Shown: positions 33,361-42,276, numbered from the stretch's first letter. The stretch: 64,000 nucleotides of DNA from Paenibacillus sp. Soil750 (GCF_001428045.1 NZ_LMSD01000042.1:211891-275890); one strand, 5' to 3'. Translations and numbers: made by a program. Notes: generated by a model from the sequence alone, not told the origin.

Positions 33361-34652
33361 TGTCCTAGCTTCCTCTCCACTAAGCTTTGCAGCTGTTCTT
33401 CAACGCTCTTAACTGGAATTACGGAAACAACTGGTGCCAAGAATCCGTAAATGATTAAGCGTTGAGCTTCTTCTTTTGTAATCCCACGGGACATTAGGTA
33501 GTGAACTTGTTCTGCATTCACTTGCCCAACACTTGCAGCGTGACCTGCTTTAACATCATCTTCGTCAATTAGAAGAATCGGGTTCGCGTCTCCGCGAGCT
33601 TTCGGGCTAAGCATCAAGACTTTCTCGGTTTGTTGACCGTTACAGCCTTGTGCACCTTTCTCGATCTTCGTGATTCCGTTGATAATCGCTGTAGAGCTAT
33701 CACGCATAACCGCACGTGTAATCATATCGCTTGTAGACGCTTTGCCCCAATGAACAGCACGAGTCGTCAAGTTTAATTTCTGTTCGTGCGTACCCACACA
33801 GATGACTTTCGCATCGGAGTCGGAGCCTTTCCCTTTGAGAATAGATGTCGTATCAGACATCGAATTCCCATAGTTCAACTCACCAACAACCCATCCAATA
33901 CGGGAGTCATCTTCAAGAATCGCACGACGATATGTGAGATCTGTTACGGATGCTTCCAAGCTATGAATGGAGGAATAACTAACGCGTGAACCTGGTTTTG
34001 CAAACACTTCAACGATCCCGTTTTGAACAAGATCTGCGCCGCCAACAGAAGACACAAAGTTGTCTACATACGTAACGGAACTGAATTGTTCAGCAACGAT
34101 GAGAACGTGCGGTGCAAATGTAGCTTCTGCATCATCTGCAACAAACAAAGCTTGAAGTGGGATGTCAACAACAACGTTTTTGGGAACGTAGATGAAAATA
34201 CCGCCATTCCACAAAGCTGCATGCAAAGCTGTAAGCTGATTTTCATTCGCTTGAACAGCCTTCATGAAGTAAGGCTTAACCAAATCTCCATGCTCACGAA
34301 CAGCCGTTTCAAGATCTGTGAAAATAACGCCTTGCTTTTTCAATTCTTCGGACACTTGATTGAACACGATACCGGAGTTGCGTTGTACAATCAGGTTGCC
34401 AGAACTCGTCAAGCCCTTAGTCACTTCAGGCAATGCATCAAGTGAACTCAAAGCTGCTTGCTCTTTATAGGAACCGTAGGCGGAAATGCTCCAACGGTCG
34501 ATTCTTGTTTTTTCTAGTATAGGTAATTCCAACGAATTCGCTAATGCTACCCCTTCAGTACGAAGGGCTGTCATCCACTCCGGCTCTTGCTTGCTGCGGG
34601 AGAGCTCAGTAACAGCATTAGTATCGATGGAAAGTGTTGTTTTAGTGCTCAT
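33357..34652 (-). CDS. sufD: Iron-sulfur cluster assembly protein SufD
   Basis: 431 residues from ATG 34652, with GGAGG 5 bases upstream. SufB paralogue and partner in SufBCD. It has the shared beta-helix core (NGGIFIYVPKNVVVDIPLQALF, QLTALHAALW) and C-terminal KARGDANPILLIDEDDVKAGHAASVGQVNAEQ pattern with the conserved His; it lacks the cluster-ligand Cys seen in SufB. It lies between sufC (53-base gap) and sufS (4-base overlap). Confidence 0.95.
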   Translation of the reverse strand: MSTKTTLSIDTNAVTELSRSKQEPEWMTALRTEGVALANSLELPILEKTRIDRWSISAYGSYKEQAALSSLDALPEVTKGLTSSGNLIVQRNSGIVFNQVSEELKKQGVIFTDLETAVREHGDLVKPYFMKAVQANENQLTALHAALWNGGIFIYVPKNVVVDIPLQALFVADDAEATFAPHVLIVAEQFSSVTYVDNFVSSVGGADLVQNGIVEVFAKPGSRVSYSSIHSLEASVTDLTYRRAILEDDSRIGWVVGELNYGNSMSDTTSILKGKGSDSDAKVICVGTHEQKLNLTTRAVHWGKASTSDMITRAVMRDSSTAIINGITKIEKGAQGCNGQQTEKVLMLSPKARGDANPILLIDEDDVKAGHAASVGQVNAEQVHYLMSRGITKEEAQRLIIYGFLAPVVSVIPVKSVEEQLQSLVERKLGQ

Positions 34653-34705
34653 GATTTCCTCCATTTATAAGTATCTTTGACCCTAAGATCAAAGTCTCTC
34701 ATCTC

Positions 34706-35536
34706 CTAGTACTTCGGCCCTGGTGTGTTCATAGGAATTTTGAATTCTTCCTCGTCTTGACCAACCGTTTCATCAACGATGCCAAGTTCTTCTTTGATCC
34801 AATCGTAACCTTCCGCTTCCAAACGCTCAGCGAGCTCAGGACCACCGGATTTCACGATGCGACCTTGCATCATAACATGTACAAAATCAGGTTTAACGTA
34901 GTTCAACAAACGTTGGTAATGCGTAATGATTAAGAATCCACGCTCTTCACTGCGCATCGCATTAACACCTTCAGCAACGATACGCAACGCATCGATATCT
35001 AGACCGGAGTCAATTTCATCAAGAATAACGAATTTAGGCTCAAGCAAAAGCATTTGAAGAATTTCGTTACGCTTTTTCTCACCGCCGGAGAAGCCTTCGT
35101 TCAAGTAACGGTGCATGAACTCAGGGTTCATTTCCAATTGCTTCATTTTCGCTTCCATTTGACGAATAAATTTGATCAAAGAAATTTCGTTACCTTCACC
35201 GCGGCGAACATTCATTGCACTGCGCAAGAAGTCAGCATTCGTTACGCCCGTGATTTCGCTTGGGTATTGCATAGCCAAGAACAAGCCAGCGCGTGCTCTT
35301 TCGTCAACAGCCATCTCAAGCACATCTTCGCCATCTAATGTAACAGAACCCTCTGTTACTTCATATTTCGGGTGACCCATTAACGCGGATGCCAATGTAC
35401 TTTTACCCGTACCATTCGGCCCCATGATCGCGTGAATTTCGCCGCCTTTGATTTCTAGGCTAAGACCTTTCAAAATTTCCTTTCCTTCGATGGTCGCTTT
35501 CAGACCCTCTATTGTAAATGTTGATGAATTTGCCAT
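34706..35536 (-). CDS. sufC: Iron-sulfur assembly ATPase SufC
   Basis: 276 residues from ATG 35536 (GGAGG 10 bases upstream); the open frame continues upstream to 35602 but without a ribosome site. ABC-type ATPase that drives conformational change of SufBCD. Walker A GPNGTGKST, signature FSGGEKKRNE, Walker B FVILDEIDSGLDIDAL, and the SufC-specific MAVDERARAGLFLAMQYP segment. First gene of the suf operon, preceded by a Fur-like sequence. Confidence 0.96.
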   Translation of the reverse strand: MANSSTFTIEGLKATIEGKEILKGLSLEIKGGEIHAIMGPNGTGKSTLASALMGHPKYEVTEGSVTLDGEDVLEMAVDERARAGLFLAMQYPSEITGVTNADFLRSAMNVRRGEGNEISLIKFIRQMEAKMKQLEMNPEFMHRYLNEGFSGGEKKRNEILQMLLLEPKFVILDEIDSGLDIDALRIVAEGVNAMRSEERGFLIITHYQRLLNYVKPDFVHVMMQGRIVKSGGPELAERLEAEGYDWIKEELGIVDETVGQDEEEFKIPMNTPGPKY

Positions 35537-35586
35537 TTTCTTTAAGCCTCCATAATGTTTGAGTGTACTAGATAGATGACAATCAT

Positions 35587-35601
35587 ATGTAATGATTATC
35601 A
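35587..35601 (-). promoter_or_regulatory. Fur-box-like sequence upstream of sufC
   Basis: On the minus strand TGATAATCATTACAT: the left half matches the 7-1-7 Fur consensus TGATAATnATTATCA exactly, the right half 4 of 7. A GAATGAGAATCA-type stretch overlaps nearby. It lies about 50 bases before the sufC start, where repression by iron is plausible. Fur and PerR sites cannot be separated by eye. Confidence 0.4.
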
Positions 35602-35702
35602 CTGATTCTCATTAGAATAATTCTATTATAACTTACTGTGACAAATCAAGAAAGGGCAATTCCATGAAAAAGGCGAGCGTTTTGTGAAAAGCTACGTGAA
35701 TT

Positions 35703-36272
35703 TTACGCCAAAGTACGTTTTATTTCAGCAACTTGTGCGTTAAATTCTTCCTCATTCAACACAGGTGTCATGCCGGAATCATCCGGTACCAGTGCTTGTA
35801 GTTGTATCCATGATTTGCAGCCAATATAGGCCTGTTCGATCTCAATTTGGATCGGCTCTTTCAACGTATATACCCTTAAAATCATTATATGCAACGGGTT
35901 TTTACGTTTCCACTTCAATCGCTCTTCTGTAAAATTTTCTGTCCAAATATGAAAAGGGAATAGCTGATTTAGCTTTTCTTGGTCGCTGACTTCGATATCT
36001 TCCACCATTCGGGCAAAGGAGTTGATTGTTACGTGTGTATCCTGCGTGCTCCAATTGACCAACGTTTCATCGATAATCCCGCGATACTGCTCTTTCAGTA
36101 GTTCTTTTCTCTGATGCTCATATGTTGGATAGAGAAAGAAATCATTCGATTCCACCTGGAAATCTCTTGTTTCTTCGACAATACCTCCCTTGCGCATAAT
36201 AAAAATTTGCGAGCCAGCTTCTAACGCTTTTACCGCAGAGGCCCACTCTTTCAATGCTTTCCCATTCCCCAT
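35703..36272 (-). CDS. DUF1802 family protein
   Basis: 189 residues with the DUF1802 pattern: LKEWASAVKALEAGSQIFIMRKGGIVEE at the start, FFLYPTYEHQ, and a C-terminal YIGCKSWIQLQ. The family is small, cytoplasmic and without known activity; some members are found near restriction or DNA-metabolism genes, which is not the case here. Single gene upstream of suf on the same strand with a 64-base-plus gap region. Confidence 0.8.
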   Translation of the reverse strand: MGNGKALKEWASAVKALEAGSQIFIMRKGGIVEETRDFQVESNDFFLYPTYEHQRKELLKEQYRGIIDETLVNWSTQDTHVTINSFARMVEDIEVSDQEKLNQLFPFHIWTENFTEERLKWKRKNPLHIMILRVYTLKEPIQIEIEQAYIGCKSWIQLQALVPDDSGMTPVLNEEEFNAQVAEIKRTLA

Positions 36273-36361
36273 CTCGCCAACCCCTCGTTCTCCTCATTAA
36301 TCTATCTATTATAAATAAACTTTGAAAGCAAAACAAATGCAGATTGACATTTTTCAGGAAA

Positions 36362-36404
36362 AATAAAAAGGAACAGCCTTAAAATCGGCCATCCCTTTAT
36401 TTTT
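36362..36404 (-). terminator. Terminator of the 57-residue membrane peptide gene
   Basis: On the minus strand AAAGG..GGCC and GGC..CCTTT pair imperfectly and are followed by TTTTTATTT. Confidence 0.55.
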
Positions 36405-36570
36405 CTACATCCTTCTCATACGTAACCTGCATTCGGGTAAACTGATCTTGATTATGTTTCATTGGATTCGGATCATGGGTGCTGTCAGGTGCATCTGCCT
36501 GGTACGCAAGGAGTAGGAAAATAGTGCCCACAGCAATGGCGAATAGGACATTCAGAATTTTCATATCCAT
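36397..36570 (-). CDS. Small single-pass membrane peptide
   Basis: 57 residues: MDMKILNVLFAIAVGTIFLL forms one membrane helix of about 18 residues, followed by a polar, acidic and His-containing tail (DAPDSTHDPNPMKHNQ) that ends with KDVEK. AAAGGA lies 6 bases before the ATG and a T-rich hairpin follows the stop. Codon use agrees with real genes. It sits between dps and the DUF1802 gene on the same strand. No family recognised. Confidence 0.6.
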   Translation of the reverse strand: MDMKILNVLFAIAVGTIFLLLAYQADAPDSTHDPNPMKHNQDQFTRMQVTYEKDVEK

Positions 36571-36656
36571 TTCACATCCTTTGAAATCGTCTATCTCTAG
36601 GATAATGGAATTTCATATCGTGAATGTTTGTGTAAGTTAAAGATTGTGTAAATCTC

Positions 36657-37115
36657 TCATCCCAGGAATGATTGCAGCATCCAACGATGCTTTTCCAAAG
36701 ATGTTTGGATCGCCAAAAGCATATCCGATGTGGTATCGTCACTCTCTTCCTCACAGATCTGCATGCCCGCCTTCAGCTCTTGCGTAAGGATCGTGAAATC
36801 TTCTATAATCGCTTCAACCATTTTCGTAGCTGTTTCCGTGCCGGATGCTTCCTTTAGTGAAGAAATCTCTAAGTAAGCTTTCATCGTAGCAGCAGGTTGA
36901 CCGCCGATTGCCAATAATCGTTCAGCCAACTCATCCACATGCAGGGCAGCCTCATTGTAGAGCTCCTCAAATTTTACATGAAGCGTAAAAAATTGATTCC
37001 CTTTTACATACCAATGAAAGTTATGAAGCTTAACGAACAGTAAATTCCAGTTGGAAATTTGTTTATTAAGAACAGTTTGAATTGATTGCGTTGAAACTAA
37101 TGTTGCGCTCGTCAT
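36657..37115 (-). CDS. dps: Dps/ferritin-like DNA-protection protein
   Basis: 152 residues. Dodecameric iron-storage protein that oxidises Fe2+ with peroxide and shields DNA. HNFHWYVKG near residue 31 and HVDELAERLLAIGG near 59 are the two halves of the intersubunit ferroxidase site; PAATMKAYLEIS follows as usual. AAGGAGG precedes ATG. In Bacilli such genes are controlled by PerR or sigma-B; no clear box was identified here. Monocistronic. Confidence 0.93.
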   Translation of the reverse strand: MTSATLVSTQSIQTVLNKQISNWNLLFVKLHNFHWYVKGNQFFTLHVKFEELYNEAALHVDELAERLLAIGGQPAATMKAYLEISSLKEASGTETATKMVEAIIEDFTILTQELKAGMQICEEESDDTTSDMLLAIQTSLEKHRWMLQSFLG

Positions 37116-37277
37116 TCAAATCCTCCTTCTTTTTGCCTAAAAATCGTCCTTGTACACGCTAATTTACGTTAAACACGCGGATTTTATGTAAAATAAACGA
37201 CATTTCTGAAAAGTGTATTTCATGCGGAAACAATTTGTCTTATACTAGGTAAAGACTATTAATACTCAGTAAATTAG

Positions 37278-37293
37278 TTGGAATTAATTCCAA
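37278..37293. promoter_or_regulatory. Perfect 16-bp palindrome in the mtnKA leader, candidate operator
   Basis: TTGGAATTAATTCCAA, 60 bases before the mtnK start and about 32 bases after a TATACT sequence (37241-37246) that could be a -10 element. A GTCAG/CTGAC hairpin lies nearer the ribosome site (37317-37330). The binding protein is unknown. Confidence 0.45.
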
Positions 37294-37353
37294 TCAAATT
37301 AGAGGACGCTTACGAAGTCAGTTTTCTGACGAAAACTTTTAGGAGGTTCACTC

Positions 37354-38574
37354 ATGTCCACTTATCATCCGTTATCGGAAGCGCAAGCCATCGAATACGC
37401 ACGCCGTATTCCGCAATTATTTCAACCAGGTTCTGATCTGGCCAGCCAAGAAATTGGGGATGGGAATTTAAACCTCGTATTTCGTATAACAGAGGCTGCT
37501 ACAGGAAAAAGTATTATTTTGAAACAAGCTCTTCCATATGCCAAAGTTGTTGGGGAATCCTGGCCGCTGACGCTCGATCGTGCACGCATTGAAAGCGAAG
37601 CATTGATCATTGAAGAAGGGCTCGTGCCAGACCTAGTCCCGCATGTGTACGCCTATGATGCAGACCTAGCGCTTACAGTAATGGAAGATTTGAGCGATCA
37701 TGTCATCATGCGTAGAGGGTTGATTGAGGGTAACCAATACCCGCTTTTTGCTGAACATATCGGGCGTTTTCTAGCTAATACATTGTTCTTTACATCCGAC
37801 TTAGGCAAAAATCAACAAGAGAAAAAGATTCAGCTGGGACGTTTCATCAACCCTGAACTTTGCAAAATCACGGAAGATTTGATCTTCGATGATCCGTATC
37901 GGGATGCGGAAACGAACAATATTGAAGCAGCGATCCGCGATGCAGCAGAGCAGCTTTGGGCAGATAGTGAACTTCACTTCGAAGTTGCGATTTTGCGCAA
38001 TAAGTTCCTCACTTCAGCACAAGCCCTGCTTCATGGCGATTTGCATACGGGCAGCATTTTCATCAAACCCGATTCTACGAAAGTGATAGACCCTGAATTT
38101 GCCTACTATGGTCCGATGGGCTTCGATATTGGTGCTGTTCTCGCCAACCTCCTACTTAACTTTGCTGCACAAGAAGGTTGGAGTAAGGATGAAGAAAGCC
38201 GTTCCGCTTTCCGTGCTTATTTAACACAAACCATTAAGGATGTATGGACGCATTTTGAAGAAAATTTCCGTGCCCTATGGAATGAGCAAGGCGTTGACCG
38301 TGTATTTACTGCTCCAGGTTACCAAGATTACTTCTTGTTAAACTTGTTGCGCGATACAGTTGGATTCGCAGGAGCCAAAATGGTCCGTCGCGTAGTGGGC
38401 CTTGCCCATGTCGCTGATATCGATAAAATCGAAGATGCTGCAGCAAGAGAACGCGCTCAGCGCATGGCTTTAACGATCGGCACAGCGAGCATTCGAGCTA
38501 ACCGTCAGGTTACGACGATTGATGAGCTAATCGCAATCGCAACACGAGCAGCAGAAAGAGGTTTTGTACTATGA
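37354..38574 (+). CDS. mtnK: S-methyl-5-thioribose kinase
   Basis: 406 residues. Phosphorylates methylthioribose in the methionine salvage pathway. Kinase of the APH/choline-kinase type: the glycine-rich start EIGDGNLNLVFRI, VMEDLSDHVIMRRG, catalytic ALLHGDLHTGSIFI, and IDPEFAYYGPMGFDIG for metal binding. Ribosome site AGGAGG. It overlaps mtnA by 4 bases. Unlike Bacillus subtilis mtnKA, no SAM-I (S-box) riboswitch is visible upstream. Confidence 0.96.
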   Translation: MSTYHPLSEAQAIEYARRIPQLFQPGSDLASQEIGDGNLNLVFRITEAATGKSIILKQALPYAKVVGESWPLTLDRARIESEALIIEEGLVPDLVPHVYAYDADLALTVMEDLSDHVIMRRGLIEGNQYPLFAEHIGRFLANTLFFTSDLGKNQQEKKIQLGRFINPELCKITEDLIFDDPYRDAETNNIEAAIRDAAEQLWADSELHFEVAILRNKFLTSAQALLHGDLHTGSIFIKPDSTKVIDPEFAYYGPMGFDIGAVLANLLLNFAAQEGWSKDEESRSAFRAYLTQTIKDVWTHFEENFRALWNEQGVDRVFTAPGYQDYFLLNLLRDTVGFAGAKMVRRVVGLAHVADIDKIEDAAARERAQRMALTIGTASIRANRQVTTIDELIAIATRAAERGFVL

Positions 38575-39668
38575 CGACTACGAATGATGTAAATGGAAGC
38601 AACGTAAGTGTTGAAAATGAAGTGCATGGTGCTTTGCAATCCTTGCGTTGGAACGGCCAGCAGCTGGATTTGCTGGATCAACGACTGCTGCCGGAGGAGA
38701 TTGTGTATTTACCGCTGGAGACACCGATTGAGGTGTGGGAAGCGATTCGGCACTTGAAAGTTCGCGGCGCACCTGCGATTGGGATCGCCGCCGCGTATGG
38801 GGTATATCTCGGCATCCGCGGTGTGGATGCTGCTGTTGATGGGCTTCTGGAAGAAGTCCAGAAGCAAGCGGATTACCTGGCGACGTCACGTCCGACAGCG
38901 GTGAACTTGTTCTGGGCGCTCGATCGCATGCGTGCGAGAGCAAGTGCTTTGGCAGCCGAGGGCGTTAGCCCGGATGCGTTCAAGGCTGCGCTTCTAACAG
39001 AAGCGCAAGTGATTCAGGCGGAGGACGAAGACACCAACCGCCGTATTGGCGAACATGCGCTCACGCTGTTCGAGGATGGGTTCGGCGTGCTGACGCACTG
39101 CAACGCCGGCGGTTTGGCTACTGCCAAGTACGGCACGGCGTTAGCGCCGTTTTACTTGGCGAAGGAACAAGGGCTGAACATCAAAGTGTTCGCCGATGAA
39201 ACACGGCCCGTGCTGCAAGGCGCGCGGCTCACGGCTTTTGAACTGCAGCAGGCTGGCGTAGACGTCACGCTGATCTGCGACAACATGGCCGGTGCGGTCA
39301 TGGCGAAGGGCTGGATTCAAGCGGTCATCGTCGGAACGGACCGCGTTGCGGCGAACGGCGATGTCGCCAACAAAATCGGCACCTATAGTGTAGCAGTGCT
39401 GGCGAAGGCGCATGGCATCCCATTCTATGTGGCAAGTCCGCTGTCCACGATCGACTTGAACACGCCGACTGGCGGCGATATTCCGATCGAGGAGCGCCAT
39501 GAGGACGAGATCACGCAAGGTTTTGGCAAACGCACAGCGCCTGTTGGCGTGAAAGTGTTCAATCCGGCCTTCGATGTGACGCCGAATGAGTATGTAACCG
39601 CGATTATCACGGAAAAAGGCATCGTTCAGGCACCTTATGGCGAAAACCTGCGTAAGCTTTTCGAATAG
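38571..39668 (+). CDS. mtnA: S-methyl-5-thioribose-1-phosphate isomerase
   Basis: 365 residues, length as expected. Isomerises methylthioribose 1-phosphate to the ribulose form. Motifs: KVRGAPAIGIAAAYG, RPTAVNLFWALDRM, VLTHCNAGGLATAKYG with the catalytic Cys, and ICDNMAGAVM with the catalytic Asp, then GTDRVAANGDVANKIGTY. Coupled to mtnK through a 4-base overlap. Base composition is clearly G+C richer than mtnK. Confidence 0.96.
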   Translation: MTTTNDVNGSNVSVENEVHGALQSLRWNGQQLDLLDQRLLPEEIVYLPLETPIEVWEAIRHLKVRGAPAIGIAAAYGVYLGIRGVDAAVDGLLEEVQKQADYLATSRPTAVNLFWALDRMRARASALAAEGVSPDAFKAALLTEAQVIQAEDEDTNRRIGEHALTLFEDGFGVLTHCNAGGLATAKYGTALAPFYLAKEQGLNIKVFADETRPVLQGARLTAFELQQAGVDVTLICDNMAGAVMAKGWIQAVIVGTDRVAANGDVANKIGTYSVAVLAKAHGIPFYVASPLSTIDLNTPTGGDIPIEERHEDEITQGFGKRTAPVGVKVFNPAFDVTPNEYVTAIITEKGIVQAPYGENLRKLFE

Positions 39669-39694
39669 ATCTTTGTTGGGATGAAAGTGATGTG

Positions 39695-39719
39695 TTTAAC
39701 TGGAAAAGCTCCAGTTAAA
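39695..39719. repeat. Cluster A repeat copy 1, perfect 10-bp hairpin
   Basis: TTTAACTGGA and TCCAGTTAAA around a 5-base loop. Confidence 0.75.
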
Positions 39720-39752
39720 TTCATCAGCTTCAGCTAAACTATGAGCTTAGAA

Positions 39753-39833
39753 GGAAAAACTCCAGTTAAATTCCGGCTATCTGCTTCTTATGCGGAGAAA
39801 GCCTGAAAATAGCTGGAGTTTTTCCAGTTATTC
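39753..39833. repeat. Cluster A repeat copies 2 and 3 in inverted orientation
   Basis: GGAAAAACTCCAG (39753-39765) and its exact complement CTGGAGTTTTTCC (39813-39825) form a long hairpin; the right copy extends as CCAGTTATTCG. The flanks AAATAGCT and AGTTAAAT are shared with the other copies. Confidence 0.75.
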
Positions 39834-39855
39834 GGTTCAAAGTGCGAAATTGGTT

Positions 39856-39881
39856 CGAAATAGCTGTATGTTTTCCAGTTA
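39856..39881. repeat. Cluster A repeat copy 4
   Basis: CGAAATAGCTGTATGTTTTC followed by CAGTTA. Its complement matches the copy at 55166-55195 almost base for base (one substitution and one extra T over 24 bases). Confidence 0.75.
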
Positions 39882-39950
39882 GTAGGGTGCTAGTGGCGGC
39901 TGGGGGGATTGCTGATTTGCGGTGGTTGGAGTAGCTAGAGCAAAACAAAC

Positions 39951-39997
39951 AGAGCTATCCAGAAGTAGATTCTCTACTTTACGGACAGCTCTTTTTT
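39951..39997. terminator. Nested hairpin terminator between mtnA and the AraC gene
   Basis: Outer AGAGCTaTCC/GGAcAGCTCT arms, inner AAGTAGA/TCTACTT arms, then TTTTTT on the plus strand. It lies between converging genes. Confidence 0.7.
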
Positions 39998-40001
39998 GGG
40001 T

Positions 40002-40970
40002 TTACATCGTGCTCACGTGTTGAAGCATTGTATTCTCGCGGTAGGCATTAGGCGTTGTGCCGTGCGCCTTCTTGAATACGTAGTGCAAGTAATTGCTGGA
40101 CGTGAAGCCGCTGCGCTCGGCTATTTTCTCCAGTGTCAACGTAGTCTGCTGCAGCTCGCTGCATACGAATTTAAGGCGAATTTGCTCCAAGAATTCACTG
40201 AAGGAAACATTGGCCTTCTCCTTGAAAATCCGTTGTAGCTGCCTAGAACTGATCTGCACACGCTCAGCTACCCCCTCCAAGGTCAGGGGACGACGGAAAT
40301 TGTCTGTAATGAATTGAACGGCCATCTGATAACGATAGTTCTTCATATCACGGGCTGGCAGATTAACGCCCTGCTGTTCCGGTTTATACGCACTAACGGT
40401 TCTTAACAGCATCTGGATAATGGACTGTTTAATAACCGTGTACTGACCTAATTGATTGTTTCGCCACGCTTCGTAAGCGACGAGGAAGCATTTCATCGCT
40501 TCATGGCGATCCACTGCTGGCGTATGCGGTAGCTCACCAAGCTGTCCAATGCACGCTTCGGCTTCTGCCATCTCCCATTCCTCTCCCCAACCAGAGGAGG
40601 ACAACGCTGAGGATCCTGCTTCTTCTTTATCTGATAGTTTCACAATATCCACGTGTAGACATAGCTCGCCCATCGCTTCATGCTCATCTGCTTCCTGCCG
40701 ATGAATGACACCAGGTGCTGTGACGTAGAGCAGTCCTTCGTGGAGTGGATGTGTAATCCCATCTAGAATTACGCTTCCCTTGCCGTAAGGGATATAGTGA
40801 ATCTCGTATTCGGAATGCTGATGATAATTTACGATGGCTCCAGCTGGAAAGGAAGTCAGATGACAACGCAATACTCGAATTCCGTATGCTCCCCAACGGA
40901 AGCTTAATTCCAGGCGATCTAACGCCATCGGATTTTCTAACATAGGTTCGAAGTAAAAGGGTTGACTCAT
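40002..40970 (-). CDS. AraC family transcriptional regulator
   Basis: 322 residues. An N-terminal cupin-type sensor domain (HHSEYEIHYIPYGKGSVILDG-like region near residue 50-70 and VTAPGVIHRQEADEHE) and a C-terminal AraC double helix-turn-helix (about 220-315; LTLEGVAERVQISSRQLQRIFKEK and LEKIAERSGFTSSNYLHYVFKKAHGTTP). It follows the Gfo/Idh/MocA oxidoreductase gene by 40 bases on the same strand, suggesting control of a sugar or polyol pathway in which that enzyme acts. Ligand unknown. Confidence 0.9.
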   Translation of the reverse strand: MSQPFYFEPMLENPMALDRLELSFRWGAYGIRVLRCHLTSFPAGAIVNYHQHSEYEIHYIPYGKGSVILDGITHPLHEGLLYVTAPGVIHRQEADEHEAMGELCLHVDIVKLSDKEEAGSSALSSSGWGEEWEMAEAEACIGQLGELPHTPAVDRHEAMKCFLVAYEAWRNNQLGQYTVIKQSIIQMLLRTVSAYKPEQQGVNLPARDMKNYRYQMAVQFITDNFRRPLTLEGVAERVQISSRQLQRIFKEKANVSFSEFLEQIRLKFVCSELQQTTLTLEKIAERSGFTSSNYLHYVFKKAHGTTPNAYRENTMLQHVSTM

Positions 40971-41010
40971 AGGGGAAACACCGCTTCCTTTCCAGATTTG
41001 ACGATTAGTA

Positions 41011-42027
41011 TTAGTTGGTCAGTGAATCCAATCGTACTTGGCTTTTGCTAGCCACAGATAGATTGGAAGCTTCCATTAGCTTCGTTAAGTCTACAGCCAA
41101 TCCGATATTTTCGGTAGCTTTGGTACCATTTTGAATATGAGCAACCCATTGGTCAAACGCAGTTGGCTTTGCCTCTGGTATAGCTTCGTAAGCCACCCAT
41201 TGTCCTGTCGCTTCTTCCAGCTTGTTCGTACGCAGCATGACACGGCCATCTTGCTCTGAGTATAATACACTGCCTTCTGTGCCATGTACTTCAATAACGA
41301 AAGGCGAGAAAGCATTCACAAAACCTGCTTCAACGATACCCAACGCACCATTCTCATATTGGAGCAATGATACGGCATTATCTTCCACTTCTCTTCCCGT
41401 CACATAGCCATAAGAAGCGCTTACAGCGACTGGTAGACCTAGCAATAGACGATTGAGATACATCGGATGACAGCCAAGATCGATGAGTGCTCCGCCACCA
41501 CATTGCTCGGCATTATAGAAATGCTGCGGAAGCCAGCCATTCGGATTCGCTGTCGTCGAAATTCCACCATTATGAGAGAGTCGTGTACGCACAAGCGTGA
41601 TTTGACCTAATAACTCTTTAGCAACGATATCTTGAATAGCAAGTGTTGATGGTGAATTCAAACGCGGTAAGGAAACCGTTAAGGTCACGCCTGCTTCCTC
41701 AACAGCTGCGAGGATCTCATTCACTTCGTGAAGCGTAGGAGCAATGACTTTCTCTGTAAAAATATGTTTACCTGCCCGTGCAGCAGCGATGATGACATCT
41801 CGGTGAAGGTTGGTTGGAGTATCTACAACAACGGCTTCGATTTCTGGATTGGCTAGTAACTCTTCAAGACTTGCGTAGAAAGCCACACCGCGTGTTTCAG
41901 CCTCTTGCTGTCCTCTTTCTGCAATCTCGTCCCAAATCGCAACGATCTCTGTATCCGGGTGCTCGTTTACCTGTTTCGCATAATCCTTTGCATGTACATG
42001 CCAGAAACTCAACATTGCTACTTTCAT
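41011..42027 (-). CDS. Gfo/Idh/MocA family oxidoreductase
   Basis: 338 residues, NAD(P)-dependent dehydrogenase of sugars, inositol or related polyols. The N-terminal Rossmann half starts MKVAMLSFWHVHAKDYAKQ, has the family EK motif in HIFTEKVIAPTLHEVNEIL near residue 95, and a C-terminal half with GGGALIDLGCHPMYL, where the Asp-His catalytic pair is expected. The usual GxGxxG is replaced by SFWHVHA, an allowed variant in part of this family. First gene of a pair with the AraC regulator. Confidence 0.9.
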   Translation of the reverse strand: MKVAMLSFWHVHAKDYAKQVNEHPDTEIVAIWDEIAERGQQEAETRGVAFYASLEELLANPEIEAVVVDTPTNLHRDVIIAAARAGKHIFTEKVIAPTLHEVNEILAAVEEAGVTLTVSLPRLNSPSTLAIQDIVAKELLGQITLVRTRLSHNGGISTTANPNGWLPQHFYNAEQCGGGALIDLGCHPMYLNRLLLGLPVAVSASYGYVTGREVEDNAVSLLQYENGALGIVEAGFVNAFSPFVIEVHGTEGSVLYSEQDGRVMLRTNKLEEATGQWVAYEAIPEAKPTAFDQWVAHIQNGTKATENIGLAVDLTKLMEASNLSVASKSQVRLDSLTN

Positions 42028-42276
42028 CCTGAATGACCTCCAAATAAGTGACTTGGGTTCATTGTATCACGGGCATGAAAGCGGATAAATTTCGAATTCG
42101 TGACAGATGGAGGTGCAAAATTACGACATGTATATCTTTATTAGCTTACTCGAAGATTAGGATAAAATGTCTAGTACGTCAAGCCTTTTCAATCAGAAAC
42201 TTAAAGTTGATAATTCCAACAGGAATAGTATACAATTGAATGATTATTTCTATCCTTTGTAAGGAGTTGATTTTGC

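Larger units (their letters stand above)
39669..40001. other. Gene-free region with four copies of a short hairpin repeat
   Basis: No gene supported. It holds repeat copies at 39695, 39753, 39806 and 39856 (cluster A) and the terminator at 39951-39997. The same repeat family recurs at 55.17-55.36 kb. Confidence 0.75.

Noticed and set aside
37190..37353. Possible SAM-I riboswitch before mtnK
   Set aside because: Neither the conserved S-box core nor a leader terminator is present.
39695..39881. CRISPR-like array
   Set aside because: Copies differ in spacing and orientation and are palindromic; there are no equal spacers and no cas genes.
42028..42276. 63-codon frame between the Gfo/Idh gene and namA
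   Set aside because: No ribosome site; composition like non-coding DNA.
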